A stretch of 64,000 nt of DNA from CAYNVS01 sp964400725. GTDB taxonomy: Bacteria; Myxococcota_A; SURF-8; CAYNVS01. The first letter of the stretch is position 1. The number at the start of each line of letters is the position of its first letter. This document shows positions 46,200-54,858 of the stretch, piece by piece. Location: the NCBI GenBank assembly GCA_964400725.1, contig CAYNVS010000004.1:62001-126000 (forward strand), read 5' to 3'. The translations under genes were made by a program, and so were the position numbers. Under the pieces are notes generated by a model, which did not search any database, was not told the DNA's origin, and worked only from the letters and a program-made list of their open reading frames with translations.

Positions 46200-47540
46200 T
46201 TGCGGAAGCGGAAGCGTCCCTTTGTGAAAAAAAATTCAATTTGCGTCCGAGTGGGAATTGCGGCGCTCTGCGCGCTGATATTAGAGTGCGGCTGCCGCGG
46301 GAACGACGCGGCGGCGTGGGACAAATTAAAAAAGGTCAAGCTGTTCGACGTTTGGCCGGAGTTTCTGCCGCAGCCCGAAAAGAGCGAGACAATAGAGACA
46401 GCCTGCCGAACGCTTCACGGAAAAAATTTTCAGCGCCTCCGGTTTTCTTACGACAAAGCCGATTTCTTCATATGCGGCGGCGCCGCCGAAGAGCCTCCGC
46501 TGGCGTTCCGCCAAACGGGCTCGCTGAAACCCCGCGTCATATACGACGCATGGAATTGGAAACTTCCCGCCGGAACGGCGTTTCCGCATCCGATAATAAG
46601 TTTTGCCGCCCTTAAAATTACGCAGGGAGACGCGGGCGCGGCGAACCTTGCGGGAGCGTTGAAAAATATATCGGGCAAAACAATAGTAAAATTTTGGCTG
46701 CGCTTCGATTTTAAAACGCCCGAAGGCGAGGACGTTCTTTCGGGAAAAAGCTGCGTCAAAGGCGCAATCGCGGAAGAGACGCCGTTTAAAGACGGTGAGA
46801 GACGGCTTATAAGCTGCCCGGCTGACGCGGCTTCGGCGTACGGAGACGGAAAAGGCGGCGAGATTTACGCGGTGTACGGCTACAGATTTGAAGGCGAGCC
46901 CCCAGGAATTGAAAAGTTGAGAATAGCCCCGCTGAAGCTGCCGCTTGTTTTGACGGAGACTGGAAAGACCGGCGGAGAGGAAACGCCCTACTCGGACGTA
47001 GCGCTGGTCGGCGCGGGCAGAGCCTACCGCGAGTTCAGAAAGGAAAGGCCGTATAAGCCGTTTGAAATCGAAACGCCGACTTTAGTAAAAATTGATGGAA
47101 CGACCGAAGGCGGGAAATATTATATTGTTTCGCCGCTTAATCCCGACGGCAAAACGCCTCAGACGCTATATATAAAGTCCAAACGCGAAGACGGGAAAGC
47201 GTCGATTAAGATGCGCTTTAAAAAGTTCGAGGAGCCGCGGACCGCGCTGGGCGAGGCCGCCGACAATCTTCTGTTCGTTTACGACGAGAATTTCGCGCCT
47301 CCTTCGGGCTTTTCGGGCTTCAAGCGAAAAGAAAACTTTGCGGCAATATCCGGCGGCAAAAAATTGAAGGGCGCGAAAGCTCTGGGATTGGAGCGGTTCT
47401 CGGCGCGTCCAGCGGAAGCCGCCGAGGAGGGCGAAGGAGAAACGTTGATAGTATGCGTTCTTCTGCAATTTGAGGACGGAACCGGCGCGATAGATTTTTT
47501 GCGCGGCAGGTACGAAAAAGATAAGTTCGTTTTGAACTAA
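46200..47540 (+). CDS. Secreted protein of unknown function
   Basis: A 446-residue protein I cannot assign. It has a basic N-terminus, a hydrophobic segment (VGIAALCALILECGC, about residues 17-32) that is a signal peptide without a normal lipobox, and then a mixed alpha/beta part with no motif I know. The start is uncertain: TTG 46200 (9 bp after the GT2 stop) or GTG 46224. Position suggests it belongs to the glycosylation cassette. A strong bidirectional terminator follows. Confidence 0.65.
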   Translation: MRKRKRPFVKKNSICVRVGIAALCALILECGCRGNDAAAWDKLKKVKLFDVWPEFLPQPEKSETIETACRTLHGKNFQRLRFSYDKADFFICGGAAEEPPLAFRQTGSLKPRVIYDAWNWKLPAGTAFPHPIISFAALKITQGDAGAANLAGALKNISGKTIVKFWLRFDFKTPEGEDVLSGKSCVKGAIAEETPFKDGERRLISCPADAASAYGDGKGGEIYAVYGYRFEGEPPGIEKLRIAPLKLPLVLTETGKTGGEETPYSDVALVGAGRAYREFRKERPYKPFEIETPTLVKIDGTTEGGKYYIVSPLNPDGKTPQTLYIKSKREDGKASIKMRFKKFEEPRTALGEAADNLLFVYDENFAPPSGFSGFKRKENFAAISGGKKLKGAKALGLERFSARPAEAAEEGEGETLIVCVLLQFEDGTGAIDFLRGRYEKDKFVLN

Positions 47541-47547
47541 AACAAAA

Positions 47548-47577
47548 AAAGCCGGCTTTTCGCCGGCTTTAATATTT
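47548..47577. terminator. Bidirectional terminator between the cassette and korAB
   Basis: AAAGCCGGC / GCCGGCTTT stem with loop TTTTC (47548-47570), a T-rich end on the plus strand and an A7 tract (47544-47550) that becomes a T-tract on the minus strand. It serves both convergent transcripts. Confidence 0.9.
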
Positions 47578-47582
47578 AATTT

Positions 47583-48617
47583 CTATTCAACGCGCCATGA
47601 GCTGCCCGAATGCAGCAGCTTCATTATGTCGCCGTCTCCGGCGTTGGCGCGGACTTTGTCTTCCAAATACTTGTTGGCGTCCTCGTAAGTCGGCAGGCTG
47701 ACTTGGCGGAAGATGCCCATCGGCTCCGGCTCAAGAGGATACTGAAGCAGAGAAAGCATGTAAGCCATGGTTTGATCGGGGTTGTACTGGTCGTGGACGA
47801 TTATCTCTTCGGGTTTCACGCCGTCGGCGCTGATGCGGACGATTTCCGGCCTCATATTGCGCATGCGTATTCCCTTGTCTTTGTCTTTGCCGAAAATCAA
47901 AGGCTGGCCGTGCTTGAGCGTAATCGTCGTCTCGTCTTTCGTCTCTTTATCGGTGAACGGCTTGAAAGCTCCGTCGTTGAAAATGACGCAATTGGTGTAA
48001 ACCTCGATTAGCGCGCTTCCGCGGTGCCTTGCGGCGGCTTCCAAAACTTCGGTCAGCATCGGCATGTCCCTGTCGGTAACGCGGGCGACGAAAGTCGCTC
48101 CGGCCGCCAGCGCCATGGTGATGGGGCGTATCGGCAGGTCGATTGAGCCGAAGGGCGTCGTTTTGGTCTTCGTTCCCTGCTGGGTTGTTGGCGACGCCTG
48201 CCCTTTGGTTAAGCCGTAAATTTGGTTGTTGAACAAAATCATTTTGATGTCGTTCTTGCGGCGGAACATGTGAATGAAGTGATTGCCGCCGATTGAAAGA
48301 GCGTCGCCGTCGCCGGTAATCACCCAAACCATCAGGTCGGGGCGCGAGATTTTAAGCCCGGTCGCAACCGCGGGCGCGCGGCCGTGAATGCCGTGGAAAC
48401 CGTAGGTGTTTACGTAATACGGGAATCTCGACGAGCAGCCAATGCCCGAAACTATCGCGATTTTTTCGCGGGGGACGCCCAGTTTGGGCAGAACGCTGGT
48501 TAAGGCGCTGAAGACGCCGTAGTCGCCGCAGCCGGGGCACCAGCGCGGTTCGGAATCGGATAAAAAGTCTTTTCTGGCAAGTCCGGCAGGGTTTGTATTG
48601 TCTGTTTGCTGAGTCAT
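47583..48617 (-). CDS. korB: 2-oxoglutarate:ferredoxin oxidoreductase, beta subunit
   Basis: A 344-residue thiamine-pyrophosphate subunit. The CoA/TPP region has RWCPGCGDYG, a GIGCSSRFPYY, and the TPP-Mg motif GDGDALSIGGNHFIHMFRR with NNQIYGLTKGQ. With KorA it converts 2-oxoglutarate (or a related 2-oxoacid) to the acyl-CoA while reducing ferredoxin. The ATG at 48617 is 1 nt after the korA stop. No separate small ferredoxin-type (delta) subunit gene is near, consistent with a KorAB two-subunit enzyme. Confidence 0.93.
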   Translation of the reverse strand: MTQQTDNTNPAGLARKDFLSDSEPRWCPGCGDYGVFSALTSVLPKLGVPREKIAIVSGIGCSSRFPYYVNTYGFHGIHGRAPAVATGLKISRPDLMVWVITGDGDALSIGGNHFIHMFRRKNDIKMILFNNQIYGLTKGQASPTTQQGTKTKTTPFGSIDLPIRPITMALAAGATFVARVTDRDMPMLTEVLEAAARHRGSALIEVYTNCVIFNDGAFKPFTDKETKDETTITLKHGQPLIFGKDKDKGIRMRNMRPEIVRISADGVKPEEIIVHDQYNPDQTMAYMLSLLQYPLEPEPMGIFRQVSLPTYEDANKYLEDKVRANAGDGDIMKLLHSGSSWRVE

Positions 48618-48618
48618 G

Positions 48619-50508
48619 TTATTTCCCCAAAACTTCCAAAGCCTTGTTTTTAATTTCGACAACTTTGAACGGAAGCCCCTGAACTTTGTTGTAGGAGATT
48701 ACGTCCGCGAGATACTGCGCGCGTATTTCATGCGCCAGCATCCCCATGTTGTTTTCGGGCACAAGAATTTTTTTGTGCTTTTTAAGCAGGCCGCCAAGCT
48801 GCGGATGCCACGGGTAAATGTTGCGCAGCACGACGCACGCGACGGAACGGCCTTCGGCTTCCAGTTCGCGGGTCGCCTGCATAATAGCGCCCCACGCGCT
48901 TCCCCAGCCGAGAATTAAAAGCTCGGCGTCTTCTTTGCCGCTTGTTTTCAGAGGTTCGTACTCCGCGGCGACGCGGTTTATCTTCTCTTGTCTGGCTTTG
49001 ACCATTATCTCGTGGTTTTGCGGCTGGTAGCTGACCTTGCCGGTTACGTCCTCTTTTTCAAGTCCGCCTATGCGGTGCTCAAGCCCCGGAGTTCCGGGGA
49101 TCGCCCACGGACGCGCAAGCGTTTCGGGGTCGCGCAGATAAGGGAAGAATCCTTCGGGTTCGGTTCGGAAGTTGCATTTAATTTCAGGCAGTTCGTCCAA
49201 ACTGTCGGGGACGCGCAGCGGTTCCGCGCCGTTTGAAAGATAGCTGTCGGATAGAAGCATAACCGGCGTCATGTATTTGACCGCGATTCGCGCCGCCTCG
49301 ATGGCCGCATAGTAGCAGTCCGCCGGAGAAAGCGCGGCGATTACCGGAAGGGGAGAATCGCCGGTGCGTCCCCATATCGCCATCGCAAGGTCGCTTTGCT
49401 CGGTCTTCGTAGGAAGTCCGGTTGACGGGCCTCCGCGCTGAACGTCAACAACTATAAGCGGAAGTTCGAGTATTACCGCTAGATTAAGGAACTCGCTTTT
49501 AAGGCACAGACCGGGGCCGGACGTCGTCGTCGCGGCTAGGCTGCCGCCCCATGACGCGCCAATCGCGCTGCCGATGCCGGCGATTTCGTCTTCGGCCTGA
49601 AATGTAATTACCGGGTAATTTTTGTACCCCGAAAGCTCGTGTAGAATTTCGCTGGCCGGAGTAATAGGGTAGCTTCCCAAAAAGAGCTTCACTCCCGCGC
49701 GCGCCGCCGCTGTTACCAAACCGAGCGCTACGGCCGAGTTTCCGGTAATATGCCTGTATGTGCCCGGCTTTTGCGGACGGCGCTTCTTTTTAATGACGTA
49801 AGACGTGTGGAACGCCTCGGTCGTTTCGCCGTAGTTGAATCCAGCCGTCATCGCGCGTTTGTTTGCCTCAAGAATTACCGGCTTTCCTTTAAATTTCTTT
49901 TTCAGCCACTCCATCGTCGGTTCCAGCGAGCGGTTAAACAGCCAGAACGTAAGGCCGAGGGCGTAGAAGTTTTTGCACCTGTCAACTTCCTTTGCGGTTA
50001 AATCGAGCCCTTCAAGCGCGTGGCGCGTCAGCGAGTTGATGGCGATTTCAAACGACTTGTAGGCGGACAACTCTCCGGTTTTCAGCGGATTTTCCGCGTA
50101 ACCGGCTTTTTCGAGGTTCTTCGCGTTGAATGCGTCGCTGTTGAGAATGATGATGCCCTGCTGTTTCAAATCTTTGAGGTTCGCTTTGAGCGCGGCCGGG
50201 TTCATCGCCACAAGCACGTCCAGCTGATCGCCGGGAGTGTAAACCTCGTCGGAGCTCATCGAGATTTGAAAGCCCGAAACGCCGGCGACTGTTCCCTGCG
50301 GGGCGCGGATTTCAGCTGGATAATCCGGCATTGTCGCGACGTCGTCGCCCGCTATTGCGCTCGTCGTAGTGAACTGATCGCCGGTCATCTGCATGCCGTC
50401 GCCCGAATCGCCGGAAAAGCGAATGGCGACCGTTTCGAGCTCTTCTATGTGTTTCTTATTGTGGGGTTGGGGGGATTCTTGACTAGGGTTGTTGTGGTCA
50501 TCGCTCAT
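48619..50508 (-). CDS. korA: 2-oxoglutarate:ferredoxin oxidoreductase, gamma-alpha fusion subunit
   Basis: A 629-residue subunit with the gamma domain at the N-terminus (about 25-205; RFSGDSGDGMQMTGDQF) and the pyrimidine-binding alpha domain after (about 250-500; FLGSYPITPASEILHEL, TFQAEDEIAGIGSAIGASWGG shown in part as EDEIAGIGSAIGASWGG), then the C-terminal transketolase-like part. It is the fused form typical of aerobic and anaerobic KorAB. The first gene of korAB, with a leader that can form alternative hairpins (see 50537-50575). The ATG has only a weak GAGAT upstream. Confidence 0.94.
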   Translation of the reverse strand: MSDDHNNPSQESPQPHNKKHIEELETVAIRFSGDSGDGMQMTGDQFTTTSAIAGDDVATMPDYPAEIRAPQGTVAGVSGFQISMSSDEVYTPGDQLDVLVAMNPAALKANLKDLKQQGIIILNSDAFNAKNLEKAGYAENPLKTGELSAYKSFEIAINSLTRHALEGLDLTAKEVDRCKNFYALGLTFWLFNRSLEPTMEWLKKKFKGKPVILEANKRAMTAGFNYGETTEAFHTSYVIKKKRRPQKPGTYRHITGNSAVALGLVTAAARAGVKLFLGSYPITPASEILHELSGYKNYPVITFQAEDEIAGIGSAIGASWGGSLAATTTSGPGLCLKSEFLNLAVILELPLIVVDVQRGGPSTGLPTKTEQSDLAMAIWGRTGDSPLPVIAALSPADCYYAAIEAARIAVKYMTPVMLLSDSYLSNGAEPLRVPDSLDELPEIKCNFRTEPEGFFPYLRDPETLARPWAIPGTPGLEHRIGGLEKEDVTGKVSYQPQNHEIMVKARQEKINRVAAEYEPLKTSGKEDAELLILGWGSAWGAIMQATRELEAEGRSVACVVLRNIYPWHPQLGGLLKKHKKILVPENNMGMLAHEIRAQYLADVISYNKVQGLPFKVVEIKNKALEVLGK

Positions 50509-50536
50509 GTCTTATCATCTCTTTTAAAAGGTTTAG

Positions 50537-50575
50537 AAAAAAGCCGCAAGCGCGGCCTTGCGGGGCTTTTACCCC
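50537..50575 (-). promoter_or_regulatory. Attenuator-like leader of korAB
   Basis: On the minus strand, between promoter and korA, AAAAGC-cc-CGCAAG (50570-50557) pairs with CTTGCG-GCTTTT (50550-50539) and ends in a T6 run: an intrinsic terminator. Upstream, GGGG-TAAAAG-CCCC (50575-50562) can form instead and would use the same 5' arm. The two folds exclude each other. Confidence 0.5.
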
Positions 50576-50593
50576 GTCTCTTGCCTCCGAAAC

Positions 50594-50621
50594 AGAATAT
50601 AACGATAGATTTACTTGTCAA
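50594..50621 (-). promoter_or_regulatory. Promoter of korAB
   Basis: Minus-strand TTGACA (50621-50616) and TATTCT (50599-50594) with a 16-bp spacer; expected transcription start near 50587. The remaining gap 50622-50884 has no gene; it must carry the plus-strand promoter of the next gene, which I cannot place with confidence. Confidence 0.75.
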
Positions 50622-50884
50622 GTGTTACTTTTTACGCCGCAAAGGCCCGCGGGCGAGGGCGTCAAATTTTTTTACGCCTTAAAAGGCAGCTTTATTTGCG
50701 GGCGTATAAATTGCGTAAAGAATAATTTACGAACTTGACAGCTTTTCTTTACGCTCTGCCGATTCTTTGCTGCAACAAACTGAAATTGTTGACTAATTAA
50801 TACAAATTTTAAGGCGCCGATTTTGCTTTTAAGTTAAGATTAAGGTAAAAGAGAAAGCAGCTTCCAACGCCAACGGAGAAAAAC

Positions 50885-52483
50885 GTGAAGACGCCGATAA
50901 CCTTAAGAAAATTTATTTTTGCCGCCGCATTTGCGCAAATTGTCTGCTTTTGCGGCTGTTCTACGGAACCGATAATCAAACACGTCCGCGGCGACTTTGA
51001 CGAATGGGAATCGTCCGAAGAAACCGAGGCGTTTGACGCCGAAATTTTTGAGGAAATGGAGAAAGACGCCGAAGGAACGCTCGGCGAGGTTAGAATTACC
51101 GTTAAAAACGTTGGAATCGACGCCGCGTACGTGAAATACGCGGATTATCAATCCATCGGCTTCGGAAGCATGGGCTTTACGATTTACGACGCAAATGGAA
51201 AAGTCGTCGAGCTTGACGAGTCGTGCACAATGCCTTGCAAAGAGGACGCTTGCGAAATAATCATGTGCGAGGCGCCCGCAGAAATGGTTAAACAAATTTT
51301 ACCCGGCGGAGAGGCTAAATTTGTATGGGACGGAACCGCGTACGACTTCGAAAACTGCGAGACGCCGCGCGGCGACGTCGCGAGCTGCAACAGGCGCAAA
51401 CAGGTTCCCTACGGGGCGTATAGGGCGCGCTTTTGTTACTCTTACAAGTTCGGCTTTTACGGAAGCGATTATCCGACGAGGAACCGCGAAGATACGATTT
51501 CTCAGGCTTGGACGGAAAATCCGCAGTGCGTCGATTTCGACTTCGAGATGGGCGCGAAGCCCCGCGATTACAACTTTGAAATAAACGCCGACATGAACGG
51601 AGCCGAAAAGGAGTTCGGTTATTGCGGGCAGGCGTGGACGTTTTCGATGCTGCCGTATTTTTACTTTTTGCCGGGACCTTACCGCGTAAAGGAAGGAAGC
51701 TCCGCCGTCCTATTTGTCGCGCCCGGGGAATCGGCCGTCGCCGTTTGCCTAAAATACGCCGGCATGAGTTATTACGTAAGCGAAGCTTCAAAAGAAATCT
51801 TGCTCAACGCCTCCGCTTTTATAGGTAAAAACGGTTGCGAGAAGGATTTGCGGAGCTATTCTTACGCCTATAAAATTCCGCCTTTATCAGCGGGCAAATA
51901 CGCCGCTTACATCGAGACGTTCACGGACGTAATGCCGCCGTCGGCGGTCGTCAAAGTTGACGCCTGCGAAGACTGTCTGCAATGTCCGGACGGGGAGCAT
52001 TCGCGGATAATGGAGAGCTGCTCGGCGGACTGCGGCTGTATAGACAAGGGCGCCGTGTGCGGAAACGCCTGCATATCGTACTGCCTTGCGTCCGACGACT
52101 GCGACGACGATTACCGATGCTATTACGGCCCATCGACTCAGATGGCGGTTTTCACCTGCGGCCCTTACGCCGAAAACGAATGCGATTACGACTGGCAGTG
52201 CGGCAAAGGTTTTATATGCGAAAAAGGGAATTCTCCGCATAAAAGATGCGTCCGCGACATTGACGTCCGCGCGATTGAAGACCGTTTAGGCAGAGGAATA
52301 CACTGCGGCTGCGACGCCGAATGCCCCGGAACGCAGTCGTGCGTCAAGTTCGAGCCCAATTTTACCAAAAGTTTTTGCGCGATAACCTGCGCCGACAACC
52401 GCGAATGTCCCGAAGGATGGAACTGCCTTGGAATGACGCAAAGCGGACTGCAGGGAATCTGCGTTCCTCCCTACGACGATTAA
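50885..52483 (+). CDS. Cys-rich lipoprotein of unknown function
   Basis: A 532-residue lipoprotein (FCGC, Cys25) with a GTG start at 50885 after GGAGAAAAAC. An acidic segment (about 35-60) leads to a beta-rich domain (about 60-350) with paired Cys. The C-terminal third is a set of Cys modules (CPDGEHSRIMESCSADCGC, DDCDDDYRCYYG, CDYDWQCGKGFICEKG, CPGTQSCVKF, CPEGWNCLG) like those in the lipoproteins at 26452 and 30795 and in many Myxococcota surface proteins. It is probably extracellular and disulfide-linked. No known function. Confidence 0.82.
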   Translation: MKTPITLRKFIFAAAFAQIVCFCGCSTEPIIKHVRGDFDEWESSEETEAFDAEIFEEMEKDAEGTLGEVRITVKNVGIDAAYVKYADYQSIGFGSMGFTIYDANGKVVELDESCTMPCKEDACEIIMCEAPAEMVKQILPGGEAKFVWDGTAYDFENCETPRGDVASCNRRKQVPYGAYRARFCYSYKFGFYGSDYPTRNREDTISQAWTENPQCVDFDFEMGAKPRDYNFEINADMNGAEKEFGYCGQAWTFSMLPYFYFLPGPYRVKEGSSAVLFVAPGESAVAVCLKYAGMSYYVSEASKEILLNASAFIGKNGCEKDLRSYSYAYKIPPLSAGKYAAYIETFTDVMPPSAVVKVDACEDCLQCPDGEHSRIMESCSADCGCIDKGAVCGNACISYCLASDDCDDDYRCYYGPSTQMAVFTCGPYAENECDYDWQCGKGFICEKGNSPHKRCVRDIDVRAIEDRLGRGIHCGCDAECPGTQSCVKFEPNFTKSFCAITCADNRECPEGWNCLGMTQSGLQGICVPPYDD

Positions 52484-52663
52484 CTCGGCCGTTTGCGGCC
52501 GCACAATTTAAATCCAATTAATTAATTGTATTAAAAGCTGCGGAGCGCGTGCGCCCGGCGGGTTTATTAAAAAAGGCGGAATAAATTTTAAAAAGTCTCC
52601 GCGGTTATCCGCGGCGTCCTCTGTTTTTCCCAGGAACGCAGCGGGGTTGCGGATGAAACGCCG

Positions 52664-52689
52664 CATGGTTTATATACATGGTTTATATA
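52664..52689 (+). repeat. 13-bp tandem direct repeat upstream of prkA
   Basis: CATGGTTTATATA occurs twice head to tail (52664-52676 and 52677-52689), ending 4 bp before a -35 element. It is suited to binding a regulator upstream of the promoter. Confidence 0.85.
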
Positions 52690-52693
52690 TACG

Positions 52694-52722
52694 TTTACAA
52701 CCGGCAACTTGTGTGTTAAATT
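52694..52722 (+). promoter_or_regulatory. Probable promoter of prkA
   Basis: TTTACA (52694-52699), a 17-bp spacer and TAAATT (52717-52722), 49 bp before the ATG. Confidence 0.5.
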
Positions 52723-52770
52723 TATCGGCATCCTGTTTGAAGAGCTTTAACCCTTAACGCGGAGAGCTAA

Positions 52771-54822
52771 ATGACTTTTACTAAAGACATTCTGAAAAAA
52801 GCGGCGTCTGCCTTTGACGGCGACAGGTTTAAAAGCGCGAACTGGGAAGGCTCGTTCGAGGATTACCTCGAAATTTGCCGCAACAAGCCCGACGTCGTAA
52901 GAACCGCATACCAGCGCGTTTACGACATGATAGTATCATACGGCGCCGGCGACTACGTCGATTTCCGCAAACAGCTTAAACATTATAACTTCTTCGACGA
53001 CCCGATAGGCGACGGACGCGACGCGATTTACGGGCTGGACGTCTCAATCGACAAATTCGTCGAGCTGCTGGCCGCCGCCGCCGCGCATCTCGGAATAGAG
53101 AAACGCATCATTCTGCTTCACGGTCCTGTCGGAAGCGCTAAGTCAACTCTGGCGCGCCTGCTTAAAAAAGGGCTGGAAGAATACTCCCGAACGGACGGCG
53201 GAGCGCTTTATTCTTATTCGTGGCTGATTGAAGGAAAGGACGGAGCGTTTGAAGAGTTTCCCTGCCCCATGCACGAGGAGCCTCTTCATCTTTTGCCGGA
53301 AGAGGCCAGAGAAGCCGTCTTGGAAGAATTGAACGCCCGCAAAGCCCCTGAAAAACCTTATAAATACCGCGCGGAAGGCGGACTCTGCCCGCTTTGCCGC
53401 TACTATTACCGCGAGCTGTTGAAGCGTTACGAAGGAGACTTAGAGGCGGTAATTCAAAAGCACGTAAAAGTCAAGCGGCTTATTTTATCGGAGCAGGATA
53501 GAACCGGCATCGGCACGTTCCAGCCGAAAGACGAAAAAAATCAGGATTCGACCGAGCTTACCGGCGACATCAACTACCGTAAAATTGCGGAGTACGGCTC
53601 GGACAGCGATCCGCGCGCTTTTAACTTCGACGGCGAATTCAACGTCGCCAACCGCGGAATAATAGAGTTTATCGAAATTCTCAAACTCGACGTCGCGTTT
53701 CTTTACGATTTGCTCGGCGCGAGTCAGGAGCATAAAATCAAACCTAAGAAATTTTCGCAGACCGACATCGACGAAGTAATAATAGGCCACACCAACGAGC
53801 CGGAATTCAAACGCTTGCAGCATAACGAATTTATGGAGGCTCTGCGCGACAGAACGGTTAAAATAGACGTTCCTTACATCACGAAGCTGACGCAGGAAAT
53901 AAAAATTTACAAGCGCGACTTCAACGAGAAGAAGCTGGGAATACACATCGCGCCGCACGCCGTCGAGGTCGCCGCAATGTGGGCGGTATTGACGCGGCTT
54001 GAAGAAATGCCCGGCGGAACGATGACGCTAGTTCAAAAAATGAAGTTGTACGACGGCAGAAATATTCAGGGTTTCAACGAGGAAACCGTCAAGGAGCTTC
54101 GCAAACAGGCCAAGCGCGAGGGAATGTTCGGCATTTCGCCGCGCTACGTGCAGGATAAGTTGTCAAGCGCGCTGGTGCGCCACGCGAAGGAGAAATACTT
54201 AAGCCCCTTCATGGTAATGACGGAACTGGAAAGCGGATTGAAAAACCATTCGCTTATCACGAGCGACAAGGAGCGCGAGCGCTACCGCGAGCTTATGGCC
54301 GCGGTAAGGCAGGAATACGAAGAAATCGTCAAGAACGAGGTGCAGCGCGCCATTTCTGCGGACGAGGACGCTATAAAGCAGCTGTGCTCTAACTATATCG
54401 AGAATGTAAAGGCGTACGTGCTGAAGGAGAAAGTCCGCAACAAGTACTCGGGCGCGCAGGAAGAGCCGGACGAGAGGCTGATGCGTTCCATCGAGGAAAA
54501 AATCGACGTCAACGAGTCTAAGAAGGACGATTTCCGGCGCGAAATAATGAATTACATCGCGGCGCTGGCGCTGGAAGGGAAGCACTTCGACTATCACATG
54601 AACGAACGGCTTGACCGCGCGCTGGAATTGAAGCTGTTCGAAGACAGGAAGGACGCGATTAAGCTGTCAAGCCTGGTTAGCAGCGTAGTTGACAGAGAAG
54701 AACAGGAAAAGATAGAAGTCATCAAGAACAGACTTATAAAGAATTACGGGTACAACGACAGAAGCGCGACCGACGCGTTGAGCTTCGTCGCCTCGATATT
54801 CGCGCGCGGCGACGCGAAGTAA
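52771..54822 (+). CDS. prkA: PrkA/YeaG-family AAA+ serine protein kinase
   Basis: A 683-residue PrkA protein. Residues about 20-400 are the AAA+ PrkA domain with Walker A GPVGSAKST (118-126), and the C-terminal PrkA kinase-like region follows (about 430-640). Family members act in stress, stationary-phase and sporulation responses; both kinase and AAA+ protease activities have been reported. Usual partners YeaH (DUF444) and SpoVR are not next to it. GGAGAG lies upstream of the ATG. murA follows 36 bp later and may be co-transcribed. Confidence 0.94.
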   Translation: MTFTKDILKKAASAFDGDRFKSANWEGSFEDYLEICRNKPDVVRTAYQRVYDMIVSYGAGDYVDFRKQLKHYNFFDDPIGDGRDAIYGLDVSIDKFVELLAAAAAHLGIEKRIILLHGPVGSAKSTLARLLKKGLEEYSRTDGGALYSYSWLIEGKDGAFEEFPCPMHEEPLHLLPEEAREAVLEELNARKAPEKPYKYRAEGGLCPLCRYYYRELLKRYEGDLEAVIQKHVKVKRLILSEQDRTGIGTFQPKDEKNQDSTELTGDINYRKIAEYGSDSDPRAFNFDGEFNVANRGIIEFIEILKLDVAFLYDLLGASQEHKIKPKKFSQTDIDEVIIGHTNEPEFKRLQHNEFMEALRDRTVKIDVPYITKLTQEIKIYKRDFNEKKLGIHIAPHAVEVAAMWAVLTRLEEMPGGTMTLVQKMKLYDGRNIQGFNEETVKELRKQAKREGMFGISPRYVQDKLSSALVRHAKEKYLSPFMVMTELESGLKNHSLITSDKERERYRELMAAVRQEYEEIVKNEVQRAISADEDAIKQLCSNYIENVKAYVLKEKVRNKYSGAQEEPDERLMRSIEEKIDVNESKKDDFRREIMNYIAALALEGKHFDYHMNERLDRALELKLFEDRKDAIKLSSLVSSVVDREEQEKIEVIKNRLIKNYGYNDRSATDALSFVASIFARGDAK

Positions 54823-54858
54823 AACCCGTATTGCGAGATTAGAAAACGCGAAGCGTTT

